Positions 1-8,353 of a stretch of 64,000 bases of DNA are shown here, piece after piece; within the stretch, counting starts at the first letter, position 1, and each line of letters starts with the position of its first letter. Both the position numbers and the translations under genes were made by a program. This DNA is from Neisseriaceae bacterium ESL0693 (GTDB lineage Bacteria > Pseudomonadota > Gammaproteobacteria > Burkholderiales > Neisseriaceae), in NCBI GenBank assembly GCA_029433475.1, contig JAQTIE010000008.1, forward strand, positions 62,001-126,000. Reading direction: 5' to 3'. The notes under the pieces were generated by a model. It made no database searches and was not told the DNA's origin. It was given only the letters and a program-made list of their open reading frames with translations.

Positions 1-450
1 TATGAGATTGTACTGGCGGTCAATCAGACCAGTATTACCGCTACGGTCACCGGTGCAGACTGGCAGCAGATCAGCCAGCAGGCCATACACCAGCTCACTC
101 AGGGGCTGATTGATCTGGGCTTACTGCAAGGCAGCGTGGAACGCAATATTGAAACCAACGCCTACCGCCGTTTTTATATGCATGGCTTAGGCCATTGGCT
201 GGGATTGGATGTACACGATGTTGGCGGACGCTTTAACGGCCAGGGAGAACCACTATTATTACAGCCAGGCATGGTTACCACGGTTGAACCGGGGCTATAT
301 ATTGCCGCAGCCGATGATATTCCGCCGGAATTTCATCATATCGGCGTACGTATTGAAGACAATGTATTGGTAAAAGAAAGCGGCAATGAAGTATTAACCG
401 CCTCTGTACCCAAAGATATTGATGCCATTGAAGCATTGATGCATCATTAA
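1..450 (+). CDS. pepP: Xaa-Pro aminopeptidase, C-terminal part (5' end outside window)
   Basis: Open from the first base in frame 1 and ending at a TAA, so only about 149 C-terminal residues are present. This is the catalytic pita-bread half of an M24 metallopeptidase that removes N-terminal residues preceding proline, acting in the cytoplasm with two Mn ions. Three metal-ligand motifs are visible in family order: the histidine in HGLGHWLGLDVHD, the glutamate in TTVEPGLYI and the glutamate in RIEDNVLV. The two aspartate ligands must lie upstream of the window. The strong HGLxHWLG-D-HD match favours PepP over methionine aminopeptidase or prolidase. A hairpin follows the stop directly. Confidence 0.93.
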   Translation, partial: YEIVLAVNQTSITATVTGADWQQISQQAIHQLTQGLIDLGLLQGSVERNIETNAYRRFYMHGLGHWLGLDVHDVGGRFNGQGEPLLLQPGMVTTVEPGLYIAAADDIPPEFHHIGVRIEDNVLVKESGNEVLTASVPKDIDAIEALMHH

Positions 451-458
451 AAAACAAT

Positions 459-489
459 ATCCCCGTGATGGCTCATCAATCACGGGGAT
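459..489. terminator. Hairpin between convergent pepP and hslO
   Basis: An 11-bp perfect stem (459-469 with 479-489, arm ATCCCCGTGAT) and 9-nt loop sit between the pepP stop and the hslO stop, with A-rich sequence on the left (T-rich for the minus strand). It probably terminates both converging transcripts. Confidence 0.7.
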
Positions 490-510
490 ATAAACCATTA
501 ATTATTTAAA

Positions 511-1425
511 TTAATGATTACGTATTTCTTCAGTCGCCGTCTCTTTGGCCAGTTTAACCACGTCCTGGCCGAATAATGTATTAACATCCGTATCGTCAAA
601 TACATAGCGCTCATGACAGAAATCGCAATTAACCTCAATACTGCCTTCTTCAGCCACTGCCTCACCCACTTCTTTAGCACCCAGCAGTAACAACATATCG
701 CTGACTTTGCCGCGAGAGCAGCTACAGGCAAATTCGATCCGCCGCGGTTCAAATACCCGTACCGGCTGTTCATGAAACAAACGATACAGAACTGTAGCAG
801 CATCCAGCTGGTTAAGTTCTTCACTGCTTAAAGTTTCTGTTAAAGCAGTCAGGGTTTGCCAGTCATTGGGTTCTATGTCCTGACTGGGTAAGCGTTGCAA
901 CAAGAGACCGGCGGCATGGTGTTCATCTGAAGCCAACTCAATATGCGTATCCAGCTGTTCGGATTGCGCCATATAATTCATCAGCATCCGGGCAATGCTG
1001 TCACCGGTCAATTCAACAATGCCTTGCCAGGCTTCACCCTGTAGCGGTTGCAAGGTCATGACAAATACCCCACCCTCACCCAGTAATTCTGTCAGACTCA
1101 TGTGTGCATCAAGATCAGCCTCTTCATTCCAGCGGGCAGTGGCGCGACAAGTACCGGCAGAAGTGGCCTCTGCTACCAGCATTTTTAATATGCCCTGACC
1201 TTGCACCTGAACAATCAGGCTACCTTCAAATTTCAGATTACTGGCCAGTAAAACAGCCGCGGCTGTCAGTTCGCCCAAGGCATGACGAATGGCCACCGGA
1301 TAAGTCTTACGATCTACAATGTGCTGCCAGACCTGAGTTAAATTGACATGTAAACCACGCACCGGACATTGATCAAAGACAAAACGGGTCAGCTGATCAT
1401 GATGATTGCCGGAGATTGTTTCCAT
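511..1425 (-). CDS. hslO: Hsp33 redox-regulated holdase chaperone
   Basis: Cytoplasmic chaperone that binds unfolding proteins when oxidised. The zinc-binding redox switch is visible near the C-terminus as C-x-C, a 30-residue spacer, then C-D-F-C, matching the family CXC-X(27-32)-CXXC pattern. The reading frame extends 37 codons further upstream, but I chose the internal ATG (METISGNHHD) because AGGAAA lies about 8 nt before it and the resulting 304 residues fit the family (about 290). It converges on pepP. No operon partner is apparent. Confidence 0.95.
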   Translation of the reverse strand: METISGNHHDQLTRFVFDQCPVRGLHVNLTQVWQHIVDRKTYPVAIRHALGELTAAAVLLASNLKFEGSLIVQVQGQGILKMLVAEATSAGTCRATARWNEEADLDAHMSLTELLGEGGVFVMTLQPLQGEAWQGIVELTGDSIARMLMNYMAQSEQLDTHIELASDEHHAAGLLLQRLPSQDIEPNDWQTLTALTETLSSEELNQLDAATVLYRLFHEQPVRVFEPRRIEFACSCSRGKVSDMLLLLGAKEVGEAVAEEGSIEVNCDFCHERYVFDDTDVNTLFGQDVVKLAKETATEEIRNH

Positions 1426-1753
1426 AATATTTTTTCCTGTAAATGAATAGGCGCTATATGGGCATGGCCTAGCAAATATCAAGTAATGATTCAGTATCAT
1501 GCAATCATTTATATTTTGTTTCAATAACTCAGACATTTTTACGGTTTAAAACCCAATAATTTAATATAAATGGCATTATTCATGAGAAAATGATTCTCTG
1601 GCCACCAAAGATAACCCTGATATCAGGCCAATATCAGCAGTCAATGGTAATTTTTATTAGGCTGAAGCGTTAATTTTATTTTAAAATACATTACGTCCCT
1701 GTTAGCAATCATTAAGCTGATTGCCTGATGGCTTTTCATAGAGGAATGCAGCC
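1426..1753. other. Divergent intergenic region hslO / amidotransferase
   Basis: No convincing gene. AT-rich spacer that must carry promoters for the two divergent genes. A GAGAA-N5-TTCTC inverted repeat lies near 1583-1597; it only loosely resembles a Fur site. GAGGA about 10 nt before 1754 is the ribosome binding site of the rightward gene. Confidence 0.5.
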
Positions 1754-2593
1754 ATGTGTCAATTATTAGGCATGAATTGCAATACGCCTACCGATATAGC
1801 TTTTTCTTTTGAAGGTTTTCGCCGTCGCGGTGGTCTTACTGATCATCATACCGATGGATTCGGCATTGCTTTTTTTGAAGGCAAAGGGGTGCGCATGCTA
1901 AAAGACAATAAACCCTGTGCCAGCTCTCCTCTGGCTGATCTGATACAGCAATACGAAATCAAATCAGAAAACGTGATTGCGCATATTCGTAAAGCTTCTC
2001 AGGGGCAGGTGGCGCTGGTCAATACCCATCCTTTCGTACGCGAATTATGGGGCGAATACTGGGTTTTTGCCCACAATGGCCATCTACATCATTACCCTGA
2101 TACAGCTAATCATTATTTTTGTGCCGTTGGCAATACCGATTCAGAATGGGCTTTCTGTTTTTTACTGGAAGAATTAAGACAACGTTTTTCGCAAAAGCCG
2201 GCATCAGATGAATTATTCAATGCCATTGCTACCATCTGTACACACATTCGCCAATACGGCTTATTCAATTTTATTCTGTCTAATGGCCAGTGGATGATTG
2301 CCCATGCCAGTACTTTATTGTTTTATGTTATTCGTCAGGCGCCTTTTGGTGAGGCGGCATTGATAGACGACAACATGAGTATTGATTTTTCTGCTGTAAC
2401 CACACCCAATGACCGTGTATCCGTCATTACCACCCTGCCTTTAACCAGCAATGAGCACTGGCAGCAACTGGCAACCAATGAACTGATTTTATTTGAAAAT
2501 GGTAATGCCGTTAAACGCCAGAAGCAGCCTGATTCTTATTATATGTCTATTGAGCAAGGGCTAATGCTGGCGCGTCAGGCGGGGGCACGCTAA
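1754..2593 (+). CDS. Class II glutamine amidotransferase (YafJ-like)
   Basis: 279-residue Ntn-type glutaminase domain. Met1 is followed by Cys2, the N-terminal nucleophile once Met is removed. The family hallmarks are visible: RRGGLTDHHTDGFG, IAHIRKAS, the NTHPF segment and AHNGHL. Proteins of this stand-alone YafJ/YhcB group hydrolyse glutamine, but the acceptor of the ammonia is not known; there is no fused synthetase domain here. GAGGA precedes the ATG. The gene is monocistronic, facing the next gene convergently, so context adds nothing to its role. Confidence 0.85.
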   Translation: MCQLLGMNCNTPTDIAFSFEGFRRRGGLTDHHTDGFGIAFFEGKGVRMLKDNKPCASSPLADLIQQYEIKSENVIAHIRKASQGQVALVNTHPFVRELWGEYWVFAHNGHLHHYPDTANHYFCAVGNTDSEWAFCFLLEELRQRFSQKPASDELFNAIATICTHIRQYGLFNFILSNGQWMIAHASTLLFYVIRQAPFGEAALIDDNMSIDFSAVTTPNDRVSVITTLPLTSNEHWQQLATNELILFENGNAVKRQKQPDSYYMSIEQGLMLARQAGAR

Positions 2594-2637
2594 ATACAAT
2601 AGCCATGCTTAATACTTCCAATCTGGCAAAATAATAT

Positions 2638-3660
2638 TTATTTTTGTCGCCAGTAGCCTTTAAGTCGTATCTGATGCGGCGCAATATCCGTATGACGGCT
2701 AAGCCATTGATTTAATACTTGCGAGCGTTTGATTTCCAGAGCACCCCAGATGGTGGCTTTGGCCATGTGATTTTTAACATGCTGCCAGATGGCTTGCTGT
2801 GCCGGTTGTAAATCACTGGCCGGATAAACCATCAGCAATTGTCTGATGTCTTTAAAGCCGTCAATATCGTCAAAATAACTTATTTCACTTGCATCGTGGG
2901 CAAATAACAGCAATAACGCCTGACGGCGCTGATGATCAGGCAATCGCTCCATAAAAGCGGCAATGGCCGGATAAGCGGTTTCATCGCCCACCAATACATA
3001 AGGATAATCGACATTAATGATGTTCAGTTGCTCATCATATTCACCAATGGTGGACATGACTTCACCTTCTTGTAGAGCCTTAACCCATTGACTGCCATAT
3101 GAATCACCATGGATATAAATATCCATTTGCATCTGTGCTGGCTGATTGTGTGTGGCCGGATAGCTACGCCGTAAAGTGTAATAACGGCTGACGGCCATCT
3201 GTTTTTGATCCAGAGCTGCCTCAGGTTTGGCTATAAAATGACGCTGTAAAGACACATAAAAGGCATAGCCGGCAGGAAACGAACCTAAAGGTTCGTACGC
3301 AGACCAGTGTAAACGACAAATATGCGGGCTGACTAATTTTTTGGATAAACAGCGAAACCGGCGCAGATTGCGAATCAGTGGAAACTGCCCTTGCTGATGT
3401 TTGGCCGCATAAGACAAATACAGTATCTGTGCTTCAACATCACCACTGCATTTAAAGGCAATACGTAAGCTACCCTGCTTTTGTCCGTGAATACTTTTTG
3501 CTAAATAGCAAGCCTGCGCATCATAATCCAGTAATTGATAACCAATGGTTTTTTCATCTGAATTATCCGCATCAAAATAGCGGCCTATTCTATTGACGGC
3601 GTCGATATGTTCATGATTGATGTGTTTGATTAACCCTATTTTTTCTGTTTCTGTATCCAT
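2638..3660 (-). CDS. Siderophore-interacting flavoprotein with N-terminal DUF2470 domain
   Basis: About 340 residues. Residues 5-80 resemble DUF2470 (KHINHEHIDAV), the pyridoxamine-oxidase-like haem-utilisation add-on. Next comes an FAD-binding domain with the RYYTLRR signature (about 165-215), then a SIP NAD(P)H domain with VLVGDETAYPAIAAF. SIP family enzymes reduce ferric siderophores in the cytoplasm to release iron. The frame is open from a TTG six codons upstream, but ATG at 3660 has AGAAAG about 9 nt before it and is preferred. It converges on the amidotransferase gene. A functional link to the siderophore ABC importer near 54-58 kb is an inference. Confidence 0.88.
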   Translation of the reverse strand: MDTETEKIGLIKHINHEHIDAVNRIGRYFDADNSDEKTIGYQLLDYDAQACYLAKSIHGQKQGSLRIAFKCSGDVEAQILYLSYAAKHQQGQFPLIRNLRRFRCLSKKLVSPHICRLHWSAYEPLGSFPAGYAFYVSLQRHFIAKPEAALDQKQMAVSRYYTLRRSYPATHNQPAQMQMDIYIHGDSYGSQWVKALQEGEVMSTIGEYDEQLNIINVDYPYVLVGDETAYPAIAAFMERLPDHQRRQALLLLFAHDASEISYFDDIDGFKDIRQLLMVYPASDLQPAQQAIWQHVKNHMAKATIWGALEIKRSQVLNQWLSRHTDIAPHQIRLKGYWRQK

Positions 3661-3755
3661 AGACCGGCTTTCTGGCAAATCCGTAGTATATTGGCACTGG
3701 CATTACGTAAAATCAACGATTTGGATAAACCGCATTGTGCCCTAAACAAATAGAG

Positions 3756-3783
3756 GAAAGTCCTGATCATGATCAGGACTTTC
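3756..3783 (-). terminator. 28-bp perfect palindrome between NSS transporter and SIP genes
   Basis: Perfectly self-complementary from 3756 to 3783, centred on ATCATGAT, with no unpaired loop. It lies about 25 bp past the stop of the leftward transporter gene and about 96 bp upstream of the SIP start. A terminator of the transporter is likeliest, although the T-tract on the minus strand is poor (CTCTATTTG), and an operator for the SIP gene is possible. Confidence 0.55.
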
Positions 3784-3807
3784 TTATGTCAGGATACTGA
3801 TACGGTG

Positions 3808-5178
3808 TTATTTCTCTGGCCAGAAACCATAGATCAGAATGGCCACCACAGCCACCGGAATGACCAGTTTAGTCAGCCCTTCCCAGATCGCAAACCAAAA
3901 ATTATTTAAATTCAATTCTTGCTGAATAACACGTTGCTTCATCATCCAGGCACCAAAAATAATGGTGCCCAGACCGGTAACCGGCAACAATAATTTACTG
4001 GTGACATAATCCAATAAATCAAAAATATTCTTATCAAACAACTTAACGTCTGCCCATGCATTGAATGACAACAGACAGGCAATACCCAGTACCCAGATCA
4101 ACAGACTACTCAGAAAAGTGGCTGATTTACGGCCTAAACGGGTTTTTTCCTCAAGTAATTCGACTGTTGGCTCAAGTAATGAGATGGATGAAGTCAGCGC
4201 AGCAAAAGTCAGGAAGATAAAAAACAATACCCCCAGAATAGTACCGCCGGTCATACTGCCAAATGCAATCGGCAAAGTAACAAAAATCAGCCCGGGGCCG
4301 GAACCTGGTTGCAATCCATTGGCAAACACCAGCGGAAAAATGGCCATACCGGATAAGGTGGCTACCAGCACGTCCAGAATCACTACTGTGCGGGCGGTAG
4401 ACAATAAATTCACCTCTTTACCCAGATAGGAACCGTAAGCCATCATAATGCCCATACCCAATGACAGACTAAAAAAAGCGTGTCCCAGTGCAGCGAGTAT
4501 GGCGGTGCTGCTCAGGGCAGACCAATTGGGTGTAAATAAAAACCGGAAAGCCTCCCCAAAAGCAGGCCCGCTGACCCAATAGGCATAAGCCACCAATCCC
4601 AGTAACAGAACGCCCAGACCAGGCATCATCACTTTACAGGCACGCTCCAGCCCCGACCCCACGCCCAGCGCTACAATAAAAGCTGTAGCCGCCATAAATA
4701 CAGTATGCCAGGTCAGAAGGTGATTGACATTACCCAGAAAGCTATTGAAAATCTGTTCTGTGTCATGGGCATTGGCATGCAAAAATGCGCCTTTACCGGC
4801 CAGAACAATATAATCGGTTGCCCAGCCACCAATCACGCTGTAAAACGACAGAATCAGAAATGAACCCAAAACACCGATAATGCCTACCCAGCGCCATTCA
4901 GGTGAACGCCCTTCGGCCTTGGCCACATCCTCCATGGTATGGATCGGGTTTTTCTGACCACGGCGGCCAATCAACCACTCCATTACCAAAATCGGCAAGC
5001 CAATCAGAAACATACAAATAAGATAGGTCAGTACAAAGGCAGAACCACCCATCTCACCAGCCATATACGGAAATTTCCAGATATTACCCAGCCCCACGGC
5101 AGAGCCTGCCGCTGCCAGCATAAATCCCATCCGAGAACTCCACTGCGAGTGAGATTCTTTCATCGTACCACTACTCAT
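3808..5178 (-). CDS. Sodium-dependent NSS/SNF-family transporter
   Basis: 456-residue integral membrane protein with about 11-12 hydrophobic segments. TM1 carries the family signature AAAGSAVGLGNIWKFPY, which forms the Na+ and substrate site, followed by GGSAF and GLPILVMEW. Bacterial NSS members import amino acids, typically hydrophobic or aromatic ones, with Na+. The exact substrate cannot be read from sequence. The start at 5178 has AAGGGAAA about 6 nt upstream. The C-terminus ends shortly after the last membrane segment, as in bacterial LeuT/MhsT relatives. Confidence 0.9.
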   Translation of the reverse strand: MSSGTMKESHSQWSSRMGFMLAAAGSAVGLGNIWKFPYMAGEMGGSAFVLTYLICMFLIGLPILVMEWLIGRRGQKNPIHTMEDVAKAEGRSPEWRWVGIIGVLGSFLILSFYSVIGGWATDYIVLAGKGAFLHANAHDTEQIFNSFLGNVNHLLTWHTVFMAATAFIVALGVGSGLERACKVMMPGLGVLLLGLVAYAYWVSGPAFGEAFRFLFTPNWSALSSTAILAALGHAFFSLSLGMGIMMAYGSYLGKEVNLLSTARTVVILDVLVATLSGMAIFPLVFANGLQPGSGPGLIFVTLPIAFGSMTGGTILGVLFFIFLTFAALTSSISLLEPTVELLEEKTRLGRKSATFLSSLLIWVLGIACLLSFNAWADVKLFDKNIFDLLDYVTSKLLLPVTGLGTIIFGAWMMKQRVIQQELNLNNFWFAIWEGLTKLVIPVAVVAILIYGFWPEK

Positions 5179-5428
5179 ATTTGCTTTCCCTTAAAATAAA
5201 TATTGTCTGTGATCACTGACTGCTCTATTTTATCGACAATGAATTCACTGTCCCGTCAGATTTCGAAACAGAAATATCATGCCATGAAATACGCAGGCAA
5301 ACAAGAAAACATTAAATCAACTTAACACTATGTCATGATGCATTAATAAATGATCAGGTATTAAAATATCAGAAAATATGAATAATTCAATAATATTTTT
5401 ATAATTCATATAGGATTGATATGATACA

Positions 5429-6232
5429 TCACAAAATACGGTGTTTGAGTGCCGGTAATTTACGCCGTACTGATGCCAGCATATCGGCATTTAATTCAAC
5501 CATAACCACTCCTTCGCCCTCTGGCAGACAGGCCATAATTTCACCCCAGGGATTAATGATCATACTGTGACCAAACGTTTGGCGGCCATTCTGATGCCAG
5601 CCACCCTGAGCAGCAGCCAGCACAAAACACTGATTTTCAATGGCGCGGGCACACAATAACGTCTGCCAATGCGCCTTACCGGTGGTATACGTGAATGCGG
5701 CGGGCAACACCAATACCTCAAACGGCAGTTGTGCACGAAAAAATTCAGGAAACCGTAAGTCATAACAGATTGCCTGTGCCACTGAGGTATTATCTACCTG
5801 CAATTGCGGCACGCTTTGACCCGGGATAATGGTATCCGCTTCAGCATAACGTTCACCCAGTCCATGGTAACCAAAAAGATGCATTTTGTCATAGTGACCC
5901 AATAATTGCCCTTGCCGGCCATACACGAGCTGGGTATTCAATACCTTATCGGGTTCACAACTACGCAGAGGAATGGTGCCGCCAAATAAAACAATGTCTA
6001 GCTTAGCTGCCAATGAGGACATGATGTTTTGCAAACGGCCATCGCCCAGAGTTTCGGCATACTTCAGTTTATCGGTATCACGCTGCCCCATGATGGGCCA
6101 GTATTCCGGTAATACAATCCATTCTGCGCCTTGTCTGGCCGCTTCCTCTACCCGGTGTTGCATGGTGTCGATATTGGCCGATACATCCGTACCTGAGACC
6201 ATTTGTATGACCGCTGCCTGAATATTCTCCAT
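5429..6232 (-). CDS. Carbon-nitrogen hydrolase, Nit1/deaminated-glutathione amidase type
   Basis: 267-residue nitrilase-superfamily enzyme. The Glu-Lys-Cys catalytic triad is visible: Glu in VLPEYW, Lys in YDKMHLF and Cys in AICYDLRFPEFF. The DLRFPE context and the small size match the Nit1/YbeM branch, which hydrolyses deaminated glutathione as metabolite repair, rather than NAD synthetase or N-carbamoylputrescine amidase. Cytoplasmic; no signal peptide. The gene is 60 bp downstream of zur on the same strand, so it may share the SDR-zur transcript. Substrate assignment is by family resemblance only. Confidence 0.85.
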   Translation of the reverse strand: MENIQAAVIQMVSGTDVSANIDTMQHRVEEAARQGAEWIVLPEYWPIMGQRDTDKLKYAETLGDGRLQNIMSSLAAKLDIVLFGGTIPLRSCEPDKVLNTQLVYGRQGQLLGHYDKMHLFGYHGLGERYAEADTIIPGQSVPQLQVDNTSVAQAICYDLRFPEFFRAQLPFEVLVLPAAFTYTTGKAHWQTLLCARAIENQCFVLAAAQGGWHQNGRQTFGHSMIINPWGEIMACLPEGEGVVMVELNADMLASVRRKLPALKHRIL

Positions 6233-6292
6233 TTACACTCCATTATTATGTGATTAATGCAATTCATCAGACATATGATCTGTATTGCAGTA

Positions 6293-6838
6293 TTAATGAT
6301 TGCTGCCGATCCCGGCAGACAATGGTTGCTGACAATGCCGGCACAGACCGGTCAGGACAATATGTTCTTCATTCAGTGAGAATCCACTATCGGCCAGCCG
6401 CTGACGCAATGCCACCCATTCCTGACTCATGCTTTGCTCATCCACCCGGCCACAACCGGTACAGACTAAAATAAAAGCACTGTGGTGCGCGCCTGTATTG
6501 TGACAATGGCTGTTACATTCATGTTGTACATGGCGACAAAGGATATAGCCATTGACAGCTGGAATTTTATGCAACACGCCATGCTCAGCCCAGAAATCCA
6601 AAGTACGGTAGGCTGTAGGCGGTGCTACAGTATTATTATTGTCTTGCTGCATTTGCGATAAAACCTGATAGGCTTTAATCACACCAGTCATCCGCAAGAC
6701 AATATCCAGTACCTGAATACGCAGTGCGGTAACCGTAACATTATTCTGGCGACATTGCTTTAAAATACGGCTTTTTTCAGCAGCATTGGACAGCAATATG
6801 GCATTATCTGTATTCACGTTCATTGTTTCTTTCATCAA
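6293..6838 (-). CDS. zur: Fur-family regulator, probably the zinc regulator Zur
   Basis: 181 residues with an N-terminal winged helix (RIQVLDIVLRM ... TAYRTLDFW) and a C-terminal dimerisation and metal-binding half. The metal region has a Cys/His-rich run (CRHVQHECNSHCHNTGAHH), then CTGCG and a terminal CRHC, giving two CxxC-like zinc pairs. The Cys/His spacing and APPTAYRTLDF are Zur-like rather than Fur-like; Fur would normally show HHDHxxC. The ATG overlaps the TGA of the upstream SDR gene (ATGA), so translation is probably coupled. In Neisseriaceae Zur represses zinc uptake genes; none is adjacent here. Confidence 0.85.
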   Translation of the reverse strand: MMKETMNVNTDNAILLSNAAEKSRILKQCRQNNVTVTALRIQVLDIVLRMTGVIKAYQVLSQMQQDNNNTVAPPTAYRTLDFWAEHGVLHKIPAVNGYILCRHVQHECNSHCHNTGAHHSAFILVCTGCGRVDEQSMSQEWVALRQRLADSGFSLNEEHIVLTGLCRHCQQPLSAGIGSNH

Positions 6839-7587
6839 CCCGGAGTACGGGTCACATTCAAACCACCATAAGCCTGTGATACCGGCATGATTTCAAGATA
6901 ATTGACATTCATGTGTTCTGGCGTCTGATACAGCCACAATACGGTTTTAGCAATGTCTTCAGGCGTGAGATAACTGACTTGCCGATAGACCTCCCGCGCG
7001 CGAGCCTCATCGCCTTTAAAACGTACTGTTGAAAATTCAGTATCACCACAAAGCCCCGGCTCAATATTGGTGACCCGTATCCGGGTACCGATGAGATCTG
7101 TCCGTAAATTCAAACTGAACTGATGCACAAAAGCCTTGGTCGCGCCGTAAACATTACCGCCCTGATAAGGCCATGTGCCGGCGGTAGAACCCAGATTAAT
7201 GATGTATCCATGATCACGGGCAACCATGTCTGGCAGAATCTGACGGGTAACATAAGTCAGGCCCAGGATATTGGTCTGAATCATATTTTCCCAATCAGCG
7301 TAATTTGCTTCGGCGGCTCGTTCAAGACCCAGTGCCAGACCGGCATTGTTGACCAGTAAATCAATCTCTGCCCACTTGCCTTCTAATGAAGCAAGGGCTT
7401 TATCCACACTGTCTTTCTGTCCTACATCCATAGACAAAGGTAAAAACCGCTCTCCCAGCGTTTCATGGAGCCGAGTCAGCTTATCGCTGCGTCTGGCAGC
7501 ACCAATCACATCATAGCCGGCATTCACCAAAATCTGACACATTGCGGCACCAAAGCCGGCGGAAGCACCGGTGATTAATATGGCCAT
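6835..7587 (-). CDS. ydfG: Short-chain dehydrogenase, YdfG-like 3-hydroxy acid dehydrogenase
   Basis: 250-residue classical SDR. The N-terminal TGASAGFG binds the cofactor, NNAG is at about residue 80, and the catalytic residues are Ser (LGSTAGTWPY), Tyr and Lys (YGATK). The segment EPGL..TEFS.VRFKGD is typical of YdfG, which oxidises L-allo-threonine and 3-hydroxy acids and reduces malonic semialdehyde with NADP. Ribosome binding site AGAGG lies ahead of the ATG. Its stop overlaps the zur start, which is an unusual partner. Whether zinc regulation touches this enzyme is unknown. Confidence 0.88.
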   Translation of the reverse strand: MAILITGASAGFGAAMCQILVNAGYDVIGAARRSDKLTRLHETLGERFLPLSMDVGQKDSVDKALASLEGKWAEIDLLVNNAGLALGLERAAEANYADWENMIQTNILGLTYVTRQILPDMVARDHGYIINLGSTAGTWPYQGGNVYGATKAFVHQFSLNLRTDLIGTRIRVTNIEPGLCGDTEFSTVRFKGDEARAREVYRQVSYLTPEDIAKTVLWLYQTPEHMNVNYLEIMPVSQAYGGLNVTRTPG

Positions 7588-7759
7588 GATTTACCTCTTA
7601 TTTGATTAATGAATCTATTGACATAAAAATATTCTATATCTGGATTTACATCATCTCACAACTTCAGCAACAAATCATTAACACCTTTGTCAGTGCCTGC
7701 TTATGATGGCTGCTGTCCTTTGGAGATATTCGTTCTTCATCAGGAATTTGGAGTAAAAA

Positions 7760-7888
7760 ATGATGCCAGAACATAATAAGATATTCTATCATAAACGGTT
7801 TGCTTTTATTAAAGTGACTGAACCGGTTTTGTATTATCTGAACCATCTTTATGGATGCTATTCAAATGAATTGGATATGAATATTTAA
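7760..7888 (+). CDS. Candidate 42-residue ORF, unknown
   Basis: ATG-initiated 42-codon frame starting MMPEHNKIFYHKRF and ending TAA. It is noted because TTTGGAG lies about 6 nt before the ATG, a well-placed Shine-Dalgarno. No signal peptide, membrane segment or known motif. Composition is aromatic and rich in Tyr, Asn and Leu. It could equally be a chance frame in AT-rich DNA. Confidence 0.25.
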   Translation: MMPEHNKIFYHKRFAFIKVTEPVLYYLNHLYGCYSNELDMNI

Positions 7889-8089
7889 TTTTCGAAATGA
7901 TGGTATTGATTGCTATTATTTCATTTTGAACCAAACTATTACTTTAATCAAAAATGGTATGCATTGCTTATAATGATTATTTTAAGCTTGGTTTCTGTCA
8001 TCGGTATGATCAGTAGCTGCCTACTGACATAAATTCATGCAATCAATTATCCGGCCAATGGGTGATATTGCCATCATGGTGTTTTATCC

Positions 8090-8180
8090 TTATCCACACG
8101 GCGATTTCATCTTTGTCTCTCGTCTGATAAACGGGATTATTTTTGATTAATCATTCAGGGCAATTTTATCCTGTGGATAA
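8090..8180. promoter_or_regulatory. Pair of inverted DnaA boxes
   Basis: TTATCCACA at 8090-8098 on the plus strand and its exact complement TGTGGATAA at 8172-8180, with AT-rich DNA between. Both are perfect matches to TTATNCACA. The neighbourhood lacks dnaA, dnaN, rpmH or gidA, so this does not look like oriC. A DnaA titration or regulatory site is possible. Confidence 0.5.
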
Positions 8181-8294
8181 TCTGCTACTGCGGTTATGCG
8201 CCATAAAAGCTTGTCGCTTTTTATATCATATCAGCATAAAAAGCCATTAACTACATTATATTTTCAGGGTACAGGCCAATAAACATTTAAAAAT

Positions 8295-8325
8295 AAAACC
8301 ACATCAGTCTCTTTGATGTGGTTTT
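8295..8325. terminator. Rho-independent terminator of pbpG
   Basis: A 12-bp perfect stem (8295-8306 with 8314-8325, arm AAAACCACATCA) with a 7-nt loop, 28 bp past the pbpG stop. The flanking A and T residues make it readable in both directions. Confidence 0.85.
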
Positions 8326-8353
8326 ATCCGGTTTAAAACCGCCATCCAGCAAA

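Larger units (their letters stand above)
7588..8353. other. 766-bp non-coding stretch
   Basis: No protein gene of normal size. It contains the promoter region of the SDR-zur unit at its left end, a 42-codon candidate ORF (7760-7888), two inverted DnaA boxes (8090-8098 and 8172-8180) in AT-rich sequence, and the pbpG terminator at its right end. Confidence 0.6.

Noticed and set aside
7664-7846. 60-codon minus-strand frame in the 7.6-8.3 kb gap
   Set aside because: No Shine-Dalgarno or recognisable features; the opposing 42-codon frame has the better start signal.
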